Of a DNA stretch of 64,000 nucleotides, positions 48,401 through 58,745 are shown piece by piece. The notes beneath the pieces were generated by a model. It ran no database searches. It was not told where the DNA came from and saw nothing but the letters and a program-made list of their open reading frames with translations. Position numbers and translations under genes: made by a program. Within the stretch, counting starts at the first letter, position 1. Every line of letters starts with the position of its first letter. Source of the DNA: Plecoglossus altivelis (lineage: Eukaryota > Chordata > Actinopteri > Osmeriformes > Plecoglossidae). Location: the NCBI GenBank assembly GCA_036571765.1, contig BROE01000022.1:12916282-12980281 (forward strand). The letters run 5' to 3'.

Positions 48401-51400
48401 CCACCCCATCACCTTACTCTGAGCACACACCACTGCATTGGTTGATAGACAGATGATTAGCAGATTTTGGAGCACATTCTGATCAAATTAGTGTATACCA
48501 TTATTGGAGCTATTATAGTGAAAATGTTATTGTATAATGTGTTTAACACAAGTCTATAGCAACTGTAGTTGTGTTGCCAATCACACGTGAGAAGAAAAAC
48601 ACAAAATGTCTCCACGCTGACTGACTACTCCAAATTAAATTTAAACCTTGTAGAAACAGAACAGGATTGTGAGTGGTCGCCAGACCTGCCAAAATCACTG
48701 TTTTGTGCCCCTCTCTCACTTACTCACTCTATCTCCCTCCGTTGGTCCGTCTCTTTCACTCTATTGGTCTCACTCTCTCCAGCGTCAAGCTTCCAGAGAG
48801 AGAGAGCTGTTCTCTGCTTGCTGATATGGCTAATCACAGTTGTATAGTCAAATTGGTTGGAGAGGATAAATGACTCATTTAGTTGCATCAACCACATTTC
48901 CATGCAGGGGAAAGGCTAGGGGGGCTTTTGAGGGGTTCTCCTTAATGAGGATGGCTTCGGCCCTGCATATAAAAACATCAATCTCACCGCCTCCCCGTCT
49001 GCAATGGTATGAAACAATCCAGAGCCAACAGTTTGACTGAGAACATTATCAGTGTCAAAATTTAAATAAAATGGTCCAGTAATAGCTAGGAAAAACATCT
49101 GGACTGACACTATTTTTCCCATTTCCCAAAATGTCACTTCCTGATCAATCTCTTGCTCCTCCAGCACAGGTAAGTGACTGTGTAATACACACTAGACTAG
49201 ACAGTTCTCAAGGAGTGTCAATGAATCAATACACATTTTATTTAAAAGGGTTTCTAGGGTTTTTAAATCACTACATTTTGTTTCTGTCTTTTGAAAGTTT
49301 GAGGGTAGATTTGATAAATGCACACATGCATTTAAAACATGCCAATGCATTGCACACATGGGGAAACACAACACCGCCCTCTCATTGCTTGCTGCCATAT
49401 GGATACGCATAGGAGTTGAGCTCTCCACATTTTAGGTCAGAGAAACACACACAAAACACACTCATGAAACATGAACGCGTGCACACACACGTACACACAC
49501 AAACACACACACACACATACACACACGCACATTAGCATGCGTCAGATCCAACAACATCCAGCTACATTAACTCAAGGTTCAACCTGATCTGTTACAACTC
49601 ATAGAAACTGTTTTGTTCAGCATATCCCTGAATCGCTTAGCTTGTCAAACTCACGTCAAATTTGAATGCCTCTTGCAATGAAAGTAGAAGTGTATGATGC
49701 AGCTGCTGAAAGGGTTCCATCTGCTCCTCATAAAGATTTAAAGATTTAATTATGTTTATTTACTTGATTTGTTATTAATCCACATTTTATACAGTCTCAT
49801 GTGGTACCTATCGCTCTCACAAGTATTTACAAATGGATAAACTTTGAGATTTTACTGCAGAGTTATGTAGGACTGCAAAACACCTGGAACCATTTTATGT
49901 TTTCTCACTGATTTATCCCTAGCATTGTCTGATGTAATGATACTGGGCTTCGTGGATCCCTGCTAACATGGGTTGTCAGGCCAGCTCACGTTCACACTCA
50001 GCTGTGACAGTGCTGTCTTACTGTTTCCAAGGTGCCAGTCTGAAACTCTATTCTCTCTATGTCACCCTCTCAATGTCTGGCTCTTTTTTCTTTCTTTCTC
50101 TTTTTCCCCTCTAAGTTTGAATCACTGTTTAACTCTCTACAACCAGTCTACATTCTGTTTCTCTCTCTCACTTACTTTCTGTCTCCTCAAACCTCTCTTT
50201 CCTTCCTCTCTCTCTCTATTCTATCCTCTTTCCATCATTTCTCATTCCCTCCTTTTTCTTTCCATCTTCTCTGTCTCTCAAGCACTCCCTCCATTTCTCT
50301 CTTCCCCTTGTCAATACGCCTCCCTCTTTGTCTTCCTCTACCATTCCTTTTCTTTGTCTCCCTTCTCTCTACCACTCTTTGAACTCCCCTTCCCTCTCTC
50401 ACTCCCCGTCTTATTCCTTTCTCTTTCAGGCAGGCAGAGAGGAGATGTGCTGCAGTATAAATCTCGTCTCTGTCAAGGCAGTCAGTTTTTGGCAGCAGGG
50501 AGAAGGGAAACATCTGCTAGAGAAAGAGCTGGTGTCCAAACAAATTCAGAGAGCAGGTTCCCCTAGGGTGACAGGTAAGAACCTTCTTTGCTGAGAGGAG
50601 TGCCTCTTCAGCCGAGATGGACAGTCCGACTCCCTGCCATATCCAGGTCTTCAAATCGTCCGTCAGTAGAAACAGAGAAAAACAGCCATTAAGCCAGATA
50701 AGGATACAGGAAGCTCTTTCTGTCCATGATATAGCAAGCTCTCCCGGTGTGATGTACTGCACAGCCAGTAAATAGCATGTGAACCAAGTGGTGCCAGATA
50801 CACAACCTAGTGGCACCTCATCTAGTGAAAACAAAGTTCTGGTAGGCATTTGCAATGCTGTTAAACCGACCCATCTACCCTTGAACTGATTTAAGATCTC
50901 CATTTTTACAAGGCCAATCCCAATGCAGTTATTATAGAGAACTCATCCTTCCCCTTTAAAAAGGGATATGGTGCTGTGCTGATTTCCTGGGGAGAATTAT
51001 TGCAGGGCAGTACAACAGGGGGCATGTACAGCTTGTTAGTGCACTCTTAGCCATCTGTACACAAATCTCCACCAGCACACACCGGGAATATCTTTCATGC
51101 TCTGCGCCTCATCTACATATTGACCTCTACGAACCAGAGCGTCCTTTCAAGCCCATCCGAGCATACCCAGCGGCATTTACAATACAATTTCCCTCTTTTA
51201 ACCATGCCTTGCGGGGGACGTGCCGTCTCAAGCACCAGGAGGGAGGGGCCACACCTGACAGTGGCACTCAGAGCCGGCCCATCTGTCCTGTTTCTCAGTC
51301 TTTTGCACCATGCAGAATGTTGAACGCTTGCCGACGTGACATGCCAGGCGATTTATCTGGTCCATATCGAGACACCAAGGGGCTAAATGGGACTACAGGA

Positions 51401-54400
51401 ACCTCTGGGTAATAAAATACTGTCATTGAAATGTGAGGTGACACAGAATCACCTCAAAGAGAGGCAGACACGCAGGATGGACACTTTACACAGCTTAGAT
51501 GCACAATATACCGCATAATGAAAAGACAACATTCTCTCTCTGTTCTATTCACTGTGTTGAGACAGTCCCTTCATAAAAAGGGAACGTGTGGATGACGATA
51601 ATAATGTTTAAAATCGAAATCCGAAAAAAACTAAATGGAAGAGCCAATTAAGAATTTGGGTGATGATGACCGATAGGAGTGAGGTCATGAGTCATGATTT
51701 CACATAACGATGGTTATCTTAATCCCACAAAACAACAACAAACACCATTATGCTTTTCATGCTATGTGAGTCCTGTGTGTGAGTATCCATAAATCTTAGC
51801 TCCAACCCCAGCTGGGATTTACATAATTCAACTTTTTAACCAACTAATTAATAAAAATGTGTGTTGCTACACGAGAGCTGTTCTAAAAGCCTGTTGGATG
51901 GTAGTGGCCCAGGAGTGCCCTGAACTACACCTCTGCTCACCTGGTTCCTCAGGTCCAGCTTGGGGCAGGGCCGGCCACCATTGAATGCCTTCTCCCGGAG
52001 CCACTTTGACCTAATCTTCAGTCCTCCTCCACAGGGTGCACTGCAGGGCGTCCAGGCAGACCAATCACTGAGTTTGCAGTCTAGGGGGCAGGGGATGTGG
52101 CAGACCTCCTCCACATAGCCTGGGGGAAGAGGAGTGAGGAGAGGAGGGGTCAGGGAAGGGGAGAGGCACTGGAATCAAGAACATTATCACAGTAATAATG
52201 TCAGGAGACGGTACCCTGGATCTGGGCTGAGACCTATATCTCATTTGTAGTGACCATGGCAGTTAGAGAGCTCCCTTTCTGACTAATGATTGTGTTTGAT
52301 GTACACACCACGGCTGTTGGGGACTTTACAGCACTTCAGTTTGGAAGTGTGTTTGACCAGTTATGATCTAGGGATGGGTATCGTACATTTTTATCCATAT
52401 TCATACAACTTTCGAGATTATTTAACGAGCTGAGTCTTTATTGATGCTGATATCGATACGATTCTATCATTTGGTGCTGACCACCATGTATTTTAATGAA
52501 TTTGGCAAATGTTAAACGTATACTACACAACCAATACAACACAACTCATGCTACACTGAATGTAAACAAGATGACTGAACAATATTAATAACAATAACTG
52601 AAGTAAAACATATGAAAATTCTAACAAGGGGAACGTGTTGCCCTCAGGAAGAGGTTGGCTAAAAGGAGCATATATTGGCACAATGGATCCTGGCTCTGGC
52701 TAAATGTACATCTGTCCACTGCAGATCTTTATCTATACAGGACCTGAATAACTAACTAGTGTAAATGACTGAGATGGGTCGATTGGCACCTGATATAGCA
52801 AAATGATCCGGTAACCAAACCTTTCTTTGCTCATCCCTATTTTTTTCCTATCTGTTTTTGTTAAGCGAGCTTCTTATGTAGCCCACAGAGTCATGCTCCC
52901 GGTGACAATGTTTTGAATGAGTGGGGGGGGGGGGGGTTCAACGCTGATTCATCGGGAGTTCACTCCCGATGTTCACTCCCGTCGCTGTTTACATTCCTCC
53001 GTGTGCTAACGCAAAAGACGCGCTTCGTGAACTATACAGCGCCATCAGCGAAAAACAAACAAATAACCCCAACGGCTTTTTCATCGTAGCCGGTGACTTT
53101 AACCATGCAAACTTAAAGTCAGTTTTGCCTAAGTGCTACCAACATGTGAACTTTGCAACAAGGGGAAACAACACACTAGACGTTGTTTACACAATAGTTA
53201 GGAACGCATACAGAGCCGAACCCCGCCCCCACCTCGGGTACTCAGACCACATCTCTGTTATGCTAATCCCAGCATATAGCCCACTTCTCAAATTTGCGAA
53301 ACCGGTCCTTAAGCAGATCACGGTATGGACAGAAAATGCTACCTCTGCAATGCAGGACTGCTTCCAGGACAAAGACTGGAACATGTTCAAAGAGGAAGCT
53401 ACTTATAACAACCACACTGACCTACTGGAGTACACTGAAACTGTGAATGCTTACATCAAAAAGTGCACAGATGATGTGACAGTCACAAAGACCATTATCA
53501 CATGCGCCAACCAGAAGCCATGGATGAAAGCAGAGGTTCGTGGGCTGCCAAAGACCAGAGATGAAGCTTTCAGATCGGGAGATAAAGCATCCCTCAAAAC
53601 AGCAAGGGCCGATTTGTCCCGCGGCATTAAAAATGGTGATGGTGACAGTGATTAAAAAATCACTGGTACGGGAACTGCACTGCAGCAGACAGCAAGACCA
53701 TCCAGCGGACAGTGAACACAGCTGCGAAGATCTTCGGTGCCCCTCTCCCCTCCGTCCTAGACATCTTCCACACACGATGGCTCCAGCAAAGGCAATAGTA
53801 CTCGTTAAGGACCCACCACCTCCAACAGCTCTTCCAGGCGCTACCATCAGGTAGACGATACCGAGCATCAGAGCCCGCTCTGACAGACTGATCAACAGCT
53901 TCTTTCCCCAGGCTGTGAGAGCCCTGAATTCTTCCGGGCCTCTATGACTACCCCCACAATAACTAAGACTATCGGAAAAACTTGCACTAGTCACTTTCAA
54001 TTGCACAACTCACTTTTCACACACACTACTGTGTGTACACAAACTGCAATAAAGACTCTGTAATAATATATATCTATTCTTCGCACATGTAAAATACTCT
54101 ATGCACATGCACAACGGTAAGTATTCGTACAGTTCGTACAGTTTGTATCCTGTTTAGTTTATGTATAGGAAAATTGTTATATTTATTTTAAATTGTTTGT
54201 TGTTTGTCTGTACTGTTGAATGTCTGTACTTATGTAGCACCGTGGCTCTGTGAGGCACGACATTTCGTTCCACTGTATGCACCCGCATGTAGCGGAATGA
54301 CAATGAAGCACAACTTGAACTTGAGCTGCTTTTATTACAATAGCGAAATGACCTTCAGACATAAATTTAAAGTATCTTCATCCTTGTCTTTGGCTTAATT

Positions 54401-55089
54401 AAAATGTAGCCAAGTGTTAGACCGCTTAGTACGTTCAGACATCCGAGCAAGCAACAAAATGAGAAATGATGCGAAATAGGGCGTATTAAAGCAATTCAAT
54501 TCTTCGTTTAGTTTAAATGTGGTTGGCAAGCAATTAAATTTAATGAAGTCATTTCAACTATCGATGTATGTTTAGGCACCAGTGATTTGATTTAAATGTC
54601 ATGACTTACCTTTCGAGATATAAGTTCACGTAACATATATTACCCACTAGTATCGATGACAGTATCGATAAGCTTGGACATCGGCATTGGGGTTTTAAGG
54701 AATTTGCAATCGGGTCATTAAAAAAAGGTTATAGTTTTTTTTTAATGAAACTAGTGTATTGGTGATCAAACATACGCATGAAATTCACATTTCAGTACCT
54801 GAGTCACTGCAGAGAGTGTGGCTGACCAAGTGTTCCTGCTGGTCAATGCAGAGCAGGGCTCTGTACCTCAAGCCCTGGCCACACTCCCTGACCTCCCACT
54901 GGGCCTCAGTCATGCCCCCTCTCTGGCCCCTCCAGCCTAGCATGGATCTTGGTCCTGGGGATTCAGGTAGGATGCACGATGACCAGTTCCCATAGGGTCT
55001 GGACAGGAAGTTGTCACAGGGACATGCCTCTGTCTCCAACAGTGGGTATAGCTCCGCCCTCAGGCAGCGGCCTTTCTTCTTGCTCTGCC
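32275..55089 (-). CDS. thsd7b: Thrombospondin type-1 domain-containing 7B, 3' half (15 exons)
   Basis: A large single-pass membrane protein made of many thrombospondin type-1 repeats, with a short cytoplasmic tail. The 15 exons here join in phase for 2171 nt (about 723 codons). They encode cysteine-rich repeats with W-x-x-W-x-x-C and C-G-x-G motifs, then an EGF-like cysteine cluster (V-C-G-C-E-K-G-Y-T-E-V), a transmembrane helix and the tail K-P-L-T-L-A-Y-D-G-D-A-D-M. The paralogue THSD7A shares the layout. THSD7B is preferred because the G-F-L-D-Y-C and K-K-A-D-V-K segments after the EGF part fit 7B, and because hnmt follows in the same orientation. The 5' exons and signal peptide lie beyond the window. 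Introns hold LINEs, a SINE and minisatellites. No frame breaks were found. Confidence 0.93.
32773..32860 (-). CDS. thsd7b: thsd7b transmembrane exon
   Basis: Acceptor CTGCACAG, donor GTACGT. It encodes D-G-R-V-K-L-W-V-Y-G-V followed by a hydrophobic helix of about 22 residues rich in Ile, Leu and Phe. Confidence 0.93.
33108..33300 (-). CDS. thsd7b: thsd7b EGF-like and juxtamembrane exon
   Basis: Acceptor GTCCCCCAG, donor GTACTG. It encodes S-A-V-C-G-C-E-K-G-Y-T-E-V, G-F-L-D-Y-C and K-K-A-D-V-K, then a polar stalk ending L-R-P-V-G-P. Confidence 0.92.
33984..34066 (-). CDS. thsd7b: thsd7b short cysteine-rich exon
   Basis: An 83-nt exon with acceptor ATTACAG and donor GTACGG. It encodes G-G-C-F-L-H-N-R-P through R-R-C-H-P-P-C-T-K-P-F-S-H-C-T-P. 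Its phases link the exons on either side, which do not join in frame without it. Confidence 0.88.
35175..35285 (+). mobile_element. RTE-like LINE 5' fragment
   Basis: Contains CCTTGAACCGCCACCTTAACATGGTGGAGG and CCTCCCAAGGCAAACTGGTCCTAG, segments I recognise from the 5' part of common fish RTE/Rex3-type LINEs. About 110 bp, in the intron between two thsd7b exons. Confidence 0.6.
35439..35534 (-). CDS. thsd7b: thsd7b exon with Y-E-W motif
   Basis: Acceptor GGTTTCAG, donor GTAGCT. It encodes G-Q-C-H-S-Y-E-W-R-A-S-G-W through V-W-C-Q-R-S-D-G-V-N-V-T, the last TSP1-related repeat. Confidence 0.92.
36545..36722. repeat. GA-rich degenerate minisatellite
   Basis: Irregular repeats of GAGAGAGTAGG(C/G)GAGA and GATGGAGAGAG units, immediately downstream of the donor of the thsd7b exon at 36732. 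On the minus strand it is a pyrimidine-rich tract. Confidence 0.85.
36732..36905 (-). CDS. thsd7b: thsd7b TSP1-repeat exon
   Basis: Acceptor TGTGTACAG, donor GTACAT. It encodes D-C-H-L-T-D-W-S-S-W-S-S-C-Q-L-T-C through E-T-R-P-C-K, a full TSP1 WxxW-C-C pattern. Confidence 0.94.
37755..37926 (-). CDS. thsd7b: thsd7b TSP1-repeat exon
   Basis: Acceptor GTTTCTAG, donor GTACTC. It encodes V-C-G-D-G-V-R-T-R-N-L-T-C through L-P-C-S-I-P-C-P; the C-G-x-G-x-R-x-R motif is clear. Confidence 0.94.
38297..38326. repeat. (GAAA)n microsatellite
   Basis: About seven tandem AAAG units read directly, in a purine-rich tract (38240-38400) within a thsd7b intron. Confidence 0.97.
39222..39367 (-). CDS. thsd7b: thsd7b TSP1-repeat exon
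   Basis: It encodes Q-T-V-R-F-R-T through R-P-C-P-P-L-L-S-Q-T-K-P-C-P and C-Y-T-W-L; donor GTACGG. The acceptor CAG directly follows a G-run and (GT)n on the coding strand, so there is no ordinary polypyrimidine tract. The exon is assigned by clear homology and matching phases. Confidence 0.9.
39371..39412. repeat. (C)n(CA)n microsatellite abutting a splice acceptor
   Basis: About 13 C followed by about 14 CA units, read directly. It starts right next to the thsd7b acceptor at 39368-39370. Confidence 0.97.
40895..41012 (-). CDS. thsd7b: thsd7b TSP1-repeat exon
   Basis: Acceptor CCTCTCCAG, donor GTAACA. It encodes L-G-L-V-I-E-K-T through C-V-L-S-D-W-S-S-W-S-E-C-S-H-T-C-G-T. Confidence 0.94.
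41313..41428 (-). CDS. thsd7b: thsd7b TSP1-repeat exon
   Basis: Acceptor GTGTTTCAG, donor GTAATC. It encodes W-S-T-C-N-L-N through C-G-P-G-S-R-S-R-L-L-N-C-I and ends S-K-C-K-E. Confidence 0.92.
41499..41640. repeat. 30-bp minisatellite ending at a thsd7b splice donor
   Basis: Five units with exact 30-bp spacing; the core AGACCAGTGTCCTACCTGAT-like segment starts at 41501, 41531, 41561, 41591 and 41621. The last unit runs into the exon end at 41636. Units 2 and 4 also hold CTACCTGAT, that is AG|GTAGG on the coding strand. Confidence 0.95.
41636..41777 (-). CDS. thsd7b: thsd7b TSP1-repeat exon
   Basis: It encodes P-C-D-R-G-M-L-R-N-R-T-R-Q-V-L-R through I-S-C-P and S-Y-H-Y-N-V-S; donor GTAGG. 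The acceptor used here, CTCTGGAG, is weak but is the one that keeps phase with the previous exon. Confidence 0.85.
43162..43318 (-). CDS. thsd7b: thsd7b TSP1-repeat exon
   Basis: Acceptor GGCTGACAG, donor GTAGAG. It encodes C-V-R-R-G-E-E through S-L-C-D-Q-K-E and P-C-P-E-E-C-V-M-S-N-W-G-Q-W-S-V-C. The acceptor was chosen to give R-K-I-R-C-V across the junction, the usual TSP1 pattern. Confidence 0.9.
43795..44035 (+). mobile_element. L2-like LINE 3' tail
   Basis: About 240 bp similar to 54095-54330: GGTAAGTATTCGTACAGTTTGTA, then TAGCACCGTGGCTCTGTGAGG through ACAACTTGAACTTGA. 5' truncated, antisense to thsd7b. Confidence 0.9.
44292..44425 (-). CDS. thsd7b: thsd7b TSP1-repeat exon
   Basis: Acceptor CTGCCCCCAG, donor GTCAGT. 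It encodes V-Y-E-A-M-P-C-Q-S-E-C-K-Q-Y-E-W through C-G-E-G-V-Q-S-R-K-I. Confidence 0.94.
44907..44969. repeat. Short minisatellite, unit ATTACTTACTCGCTGTC
   Basis: Three copies of a 17-bp unit, the second and third separated by an extra CGCTGTCGC. Read directly. Confidence 0.92.
45239..45632 (-). mobile_element. Possible solo LTR
   Basis: The minus strand runs from TGTTAGAGTAAACTGG to a TG/CA-like end, with AATAAAAAGAGC about two thirds along, as in an LTR polyadenylation region. Two tandem copies of a GTCGTGAGACTCTC block lie near its start. No clear target duplication was found, so the borders are uncertain. Confidence 0.35.
47520..47670 (-). mobile_element. tRNA-derived SINE
   Basis: The minus strand begins GGGGCTCAGTGATTATAGCACT (A-box-like), then AGGTTCCACCCCGACC (B-box-like). 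It ends with TTGCTTTGGTGAAAAGTGTCCGTTAATTGAAT, close to the GCTTTGGATAAAAGCGTCTGCTAAATG ending common in fish SINEs, and a (GTT)n(ATT)n tail. Confidence 0.75.
50040..50430. repeat. CT-rich low-complexity tract
   Basis: Pyrimidine-rich sequence (TCTC, TTCC, CCCTC) giving a 197-codon artefactual ORF of Ser, Leu and Phe on the plus strand. It lies in a thsd7b intron. Confidence 0.9.
51941..52119 (-). CDS. thsd7b: thsd7b TSP1-repeat exon
   Basis: Acceptor TCTTCCCCCAG, donor GTGAGC. It encodes Y-V-E-E-V-C-H-I-P-C-P-L-D-C-K-L-S-D-W-S, C-S-A-P-C-G-G-G and G-G-R-P-C-P-K-L-D. A complete TSP1 repeat start. Confidence 0.95.
52950..52971. repeat. Short perfect hairpin at LINE start
   Basis: Arms CATCGGGAGT (52950-52959) and its complement (52962-52971), 2-nt loop. 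It overlaps a direct repeat GTTCACTCCCG at the 5' truncation point of the LINE, after a G-run (52923-52936). Confidence 0.9.
52969..53655 (+). pseudogene. L2-like endonuclease domain fragment
   Basis: A 228-codon open stretch. V-A-V-Y-I-P-P is the strand before the catalytic region; A-G-D-F-N-H-A-N-L-K is the conserved G-D-F-N motif; N-T-L-D-V-V-Y-T and G-Y-S-D-H-I-S-V-M-L are the Asp and Ser-Asp-His motifs of apurinic/apyrimidinic-type LINE endonucleases. The N-terminal part with the first catalytic Asn/Glu is missing. Ends where the RT should begin. Confidence 0.88.
53646..53665. repeat. Hairpin at LINE deletion junction
   Basis: Arms CAGTGATT (53646-53653) and AATCACTG (53658-53665), loop AAAA. 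It sits where endonuclease-linker coding ends and C-terminal coding resumes in another frame. Arms this short can occur by chance. Confidence 0.85.
53667..53945 (+). pseudogene. L2-like LINE C-terminal fragment
   Basis: In shifting frames it reads A-A-K-I-F-G-A-P-L-P-S-V-L-D-I-F, then L-P-S-G-R-R-Y-R-A-S-E-P-A and a region near N-S-S-G-P-L. These are the conserved C-terminal segments after the RT of L2-like elements. Confidence 0.7.
54799..55089 (-). CDS. thsd7b: thsd7b TSP1-repeat exon (most upstream exon seen)
   Basis: A 291-nt exon with acceptor CTTCCCCACAG and donor GTACTG. It encodes K-K-K-G-R-C-L-R-A-E-L through C-P-C-D-N-F, W-S-S-C-I-L-P and V-R-E-C-G-Q-G-L-R-Y-R-A-L-L-C. It begins with two bases completing a split codon, so an upstream exon exists beyond the recognised region. 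Confidence 0.94.
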
Positions 55090-57384
55090 CTGTGGGGAAG
55101 TTCACAAACATCCTTTAAAAAAGGCACTTAACAAGGAAAGGCCCCTGGATTCCTGTATAAAACACTGTAATGAATAGCCCTCTTTTGTAGGTGGATTATA
55201 TTGTTGCAACATATTAATCTATATTGTCCAGGATCTAAGATGAGAACATAATGATTGTGGATGCAATGAAAACAAGTTGCAATGTGTTTCTATGTGTGGT
55301 GTCAAACATGTATTTTTGAAAGCTGTATATGTTTCTTTGAAGCCTGAGGAACCCATCAGGAGTTCACACTGAATATTATTTGACCACGCAATCCTTTTTA
55401 TTTTCTGAAGATGTGATGTGTAGAGTCCTGGTGGTGTTGTTCAAACCACATTACCAAGACAACTAAGAAAGAATAATAATCTTCTTTCATTGAGAAAGAA
55501 GTGCATCACAAATTAGTTTTTCTAAACACCAATTGGCTTTTGCACTAAAGGTTTAGAGTCAAATTACAGTTCTATGTTAGTTTGTTTCACCCAGACAAAT
55601 ATATTTTGAGGAAGATGCCATGACTGCACTCTTAAAGCAAAAAATAAATAAGAGAAAGAAAATATCTTCAACTTCAACAGTTAAAATCCAATTGACATAC
55701 ATAGGCAGCTTCAATCTCCCAACAGTGCACTTCAGTTATAAAAGCACTTTCTTCCTTTCGTTGTGAACCTGTGTTCTGTCTGACCCATCCATCCATTCAT
55801 TCCACTTATTTTGCCATCCAGTTCGTGTGCTTAGAATAGCACGGTAGATATCATGTTTTTGTTATGCAGCGTCGAACTTCACAAGTGGTCAAAAGGATGG
55901 AGGAGACTCTCCATGGCTAGTCCCGGTAGTCTGACCTTGTAGCCATTAGATTTTCTATTTTTCAACTAGTGCAAATACACATTATAACGGCTTGTTATTA
56001 GTTGTTTCGGTTGTTAGTTTTTTTTATCCGAAAAAGGAAATGACCATATTACACAAATGGTATAATGAGCCATTAATATTTGTTTTGATCATTTGATAAT
56101 TGAGAGAGAGAGATGTGCAATGACTGGAAGTGTCATCATTTCCAATACCATACCTTGTTTTACCTGTGATCTGTAAGTCTGCTGTCTTGCAGGTACTACC
56201 CAGAGGGTTCTTTAGTAGATGCCACACACCAAGCAGAGGGCTTATGTTGACCGAGTTTGGTAGTTGCTAATTAATAAAAAATACTCAAAGATCACACAAT
56301 GATCAAAGATACAATACAGATCATAGGTAAAACAGGAGACAGAGACCTCACACCTTCTATAAAATCCATGGGTCCTACAACAATTCTCTGACAGATATAT
56401 TCTGTTCAAACTAAATTTCAAGCAATTATGGCAATGGATGCATTCCGAAAGACTGTAATCAGTTACTTGCCTGGTTTGTAATGATCCAGTTTTGAAGTTG
56501 TATCATGAACCGGACATTCTACTTAGAAATGTTGTTTCAATAGTTAATCGTATTATGTACAGACTGGAATAATAGTAATAAGGAAACACAAAAAAACTAT
56601 ATACGGGAATTATCTTTGCATATAATGTTATAGAATGTGTAATGAATATTCTTACTCCGTTTGCAGAGGTACACTAAATACCTTTTCACTTAATGTCTTA
56701 TCGCTTCTTTTATACCTAAAATAGTCTTTGAAGTATGTGATTGTTCGCTTTTATTTCAGGACATCTACAGTTTAGTAGAAAAGAACAAATTACAACATAT
56801 TTACAACAATACGTACAACTAACACACTAACCATATTCCTGCACGAGTACTCAAAGGGGTTCTAAGTGTCCCGTTCATCACGAGAATCGCAACATGTACT
56901 GTTATCATTATCACCGTCAAAGTACTTATTGCAATAGAATCCGGATAATTTAAATATCCTCCTAGACCATATTGCAGATCCACAAAATCGAATTTCCTTC
57001 ACTTGGTCCAATCGAAAAACAGGAACGTTAGCAATCATGTACAACATGTTCATATAGTGCAAAAAGCGGGGAGCCAATAACAACTATCGGCTTAGCATCG
57101 CTAGCGTTTGGCTTACCAAACTCCTTCATTACTAGAGGCAAGCTGGAAAGTTAAACGTTTCCCATATCCCGTGGGGAGGAAGGCTGCAACATCTTGGCCA
57201 CCAAAAAAACTCTGTTACTGCCTCTAATGGCTGTTCATGCTCCGGCTTTAAATTCTGGATATTCGGTAGTGTTGCCACAATGGAAGGAATGGCCTCCCTT
57301 GCATTTTTTCCCGTTGTCATGAAATAACTACAGCTCAAACTAGCGTGGTACATGAACGTCATCGTTATCGTCATCGTCGTTATT
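55090..57384 (-). other. thsd7b intron, no feature recognised
   Basis: AT-rich intronic sequence. No thsd7b exon or clear repeat recognised. Confidence 0.5.
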
Positions 57385-58029
57385 CAAATCCAAGTTGGCG
57401 CCGTAAATGGCCGCCTCGGCAGGATCGTTCGTGACTGTTTGTCTCGTTTTGTTTATAAATTCTGTATTGAGCCAAGATTCGCTGATTTCTCTAACAAGAG
57501 AAGAACTCCTAAACATCAGAGAAACTACTCCTGCTAACTTGATCCCCGCTTTTCTGCTCCCGGAGACAGATCTTGTGGATATTTTGTTCAACGCTACACT
57601 CGGTATTGTCTGCGCCCTGAAACAGTTACACCGGCGCCGAAGGAGAGGGAAACGCGCGGGCTCGCTTGTCCGATTTAGGAGACGAGGTAGCCGGCCAGCG
57701 CTGCCGAGTCTCTTCCTCTAACGTGCGCTCACTTCACAATAAAATGGACAAACTCCAGCTAACCAAGGCGAAAAACAAGGACTTTCCCTTGGCCATATGG
57801 TTCACAAAAACATGGCTGTGACAAGATTATGGAAACTATGCTTGACCTGTCCGGATTTCAGCTGCTAAGAGCGGACCGAGCGGCAGCCCTGTCTGGAAAA
57901 AAGAAGGGTGGAGGCATTTGTTTTTATATCAACCACTGGTGGTGTGTGGATGTGTTTGTGATTATGAGACATTGTTCCCCTGACCTGGAATAATTTTGTA
58001 TAAACTGCAAACCCTTTTACTCGCCCCAG

Positions 58030-58663
58030 GAGTTCGCATCCTTCATTCTGGTCGGAGTTTACCTGACACCAGGCCTGCACCTGAAAGAGGTGCAGCGCAC
58101 ACTCGCAGACCAGATTCTGAAAGTGGAGCGAACTCAACCAGATTCACTAATCATCGTCCTCGAGGACTTCAACAAAGACAACCTCAGCCAGGAACTCCCC
58201 AAATACAGACAATTCATCAACTGCCCCATCAGAGAGGAAAATACCCTAGACCACTGCTACACCACAGCCAGCAAAGAAGCTGTCTCTCGTGCAACACTGG
58301 AACACTGACCACGCCATGATCCACCTGATTCCTGCATACAGGCAGAAACTTAAACTCTGCAAACCTGCAGTGAGGACACACAAACAGTGGTCCAGTGAGG
58401 CTGTGGAGGATCTCAGGGCTAACTTGGAGTGGACTGACTGGGAAGTGTTTGCTGCTGCCACAAATGGCCTGGATGAGCTCACTGAGGCTGTAATGTCCTA
58501 CATCAGCTTCTGTGAGGACTCCTGCATACCAACACGAACCAGGGTGAGCTACAATAACGACAAACCCTGGTTTACAGCTAAACTCAGAAGTCTGAGGTCC
58601 AAAAAAGAGGCGACATTTAAAAGTGGGACGAGCACAGATTCAAGGAGTCTAAAAAGTTATTAA
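58030..58663 (+). pseudogene. L2-like endonuclease and linker remnant
   Basis: V-Y-L-T-P-G, V-L-E-D-F-N-K-D-N-L (a G-D-F-N motif with Gly replaced by Glu), E-N-T-L-D-H-C-Y-T, then, shifted, D-H-A-M-I-H-L-I-P-A-Y. The linker continues W-S-S-E-A-V-E-D-L and N-D-K-P-W-F-T-A-K-L. Frameshifts; non-functional. Confidence 0.85.
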
Positions 58664-58745
58664 GCAGGGCGGTAAGGGACGCTAAACGACGGTACTCAGA
58701 GAAACTGAAAGACCAGATGGTTGTGGACAGAAAGGACCCAGCCCC

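Larger units (their letters stand above)
44426..51940 (-). other. Large thsd7b intron
   Basis: About 7.5 kb without recognised exons. It contains a minisatellite (44907), a possible solo LTR (45239-45632), a SINE (47520-47670), a CA-rich tract near 49476-49520 and a CT-rich tract (50040-50430). Phases of the flanking exons join directly (phase 0), so no coding exon need be missing. Confidence 0.6.
52970..54330 (+). mobile_element. L2-like LINE, 5' truncated and lacking reverse transcriptase
   Basis: Retains part of an apurinic-type endonuclease, then jumps to the C-terminal part after the RT, the 3' UTR and tail. The tail ending GTAGCACCGTGG...AACTTGAACTTGA is shared with 43795-44035. It lies antisense in a thsd7b intron. 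The central deletion falls at about 53640-53670, where an 8-bp-arm hairpin is found. Confidence 0.88.

Noticed and set aside
49973..50566. Longest simple ORF on the plus strand apart from LINE coding (197 codons)
   Set aside because: It is a translation of CT-rich low-complexity sequence (Ser/Leu/Phe-rich), antisense within a thsd7b intron, with no domain.
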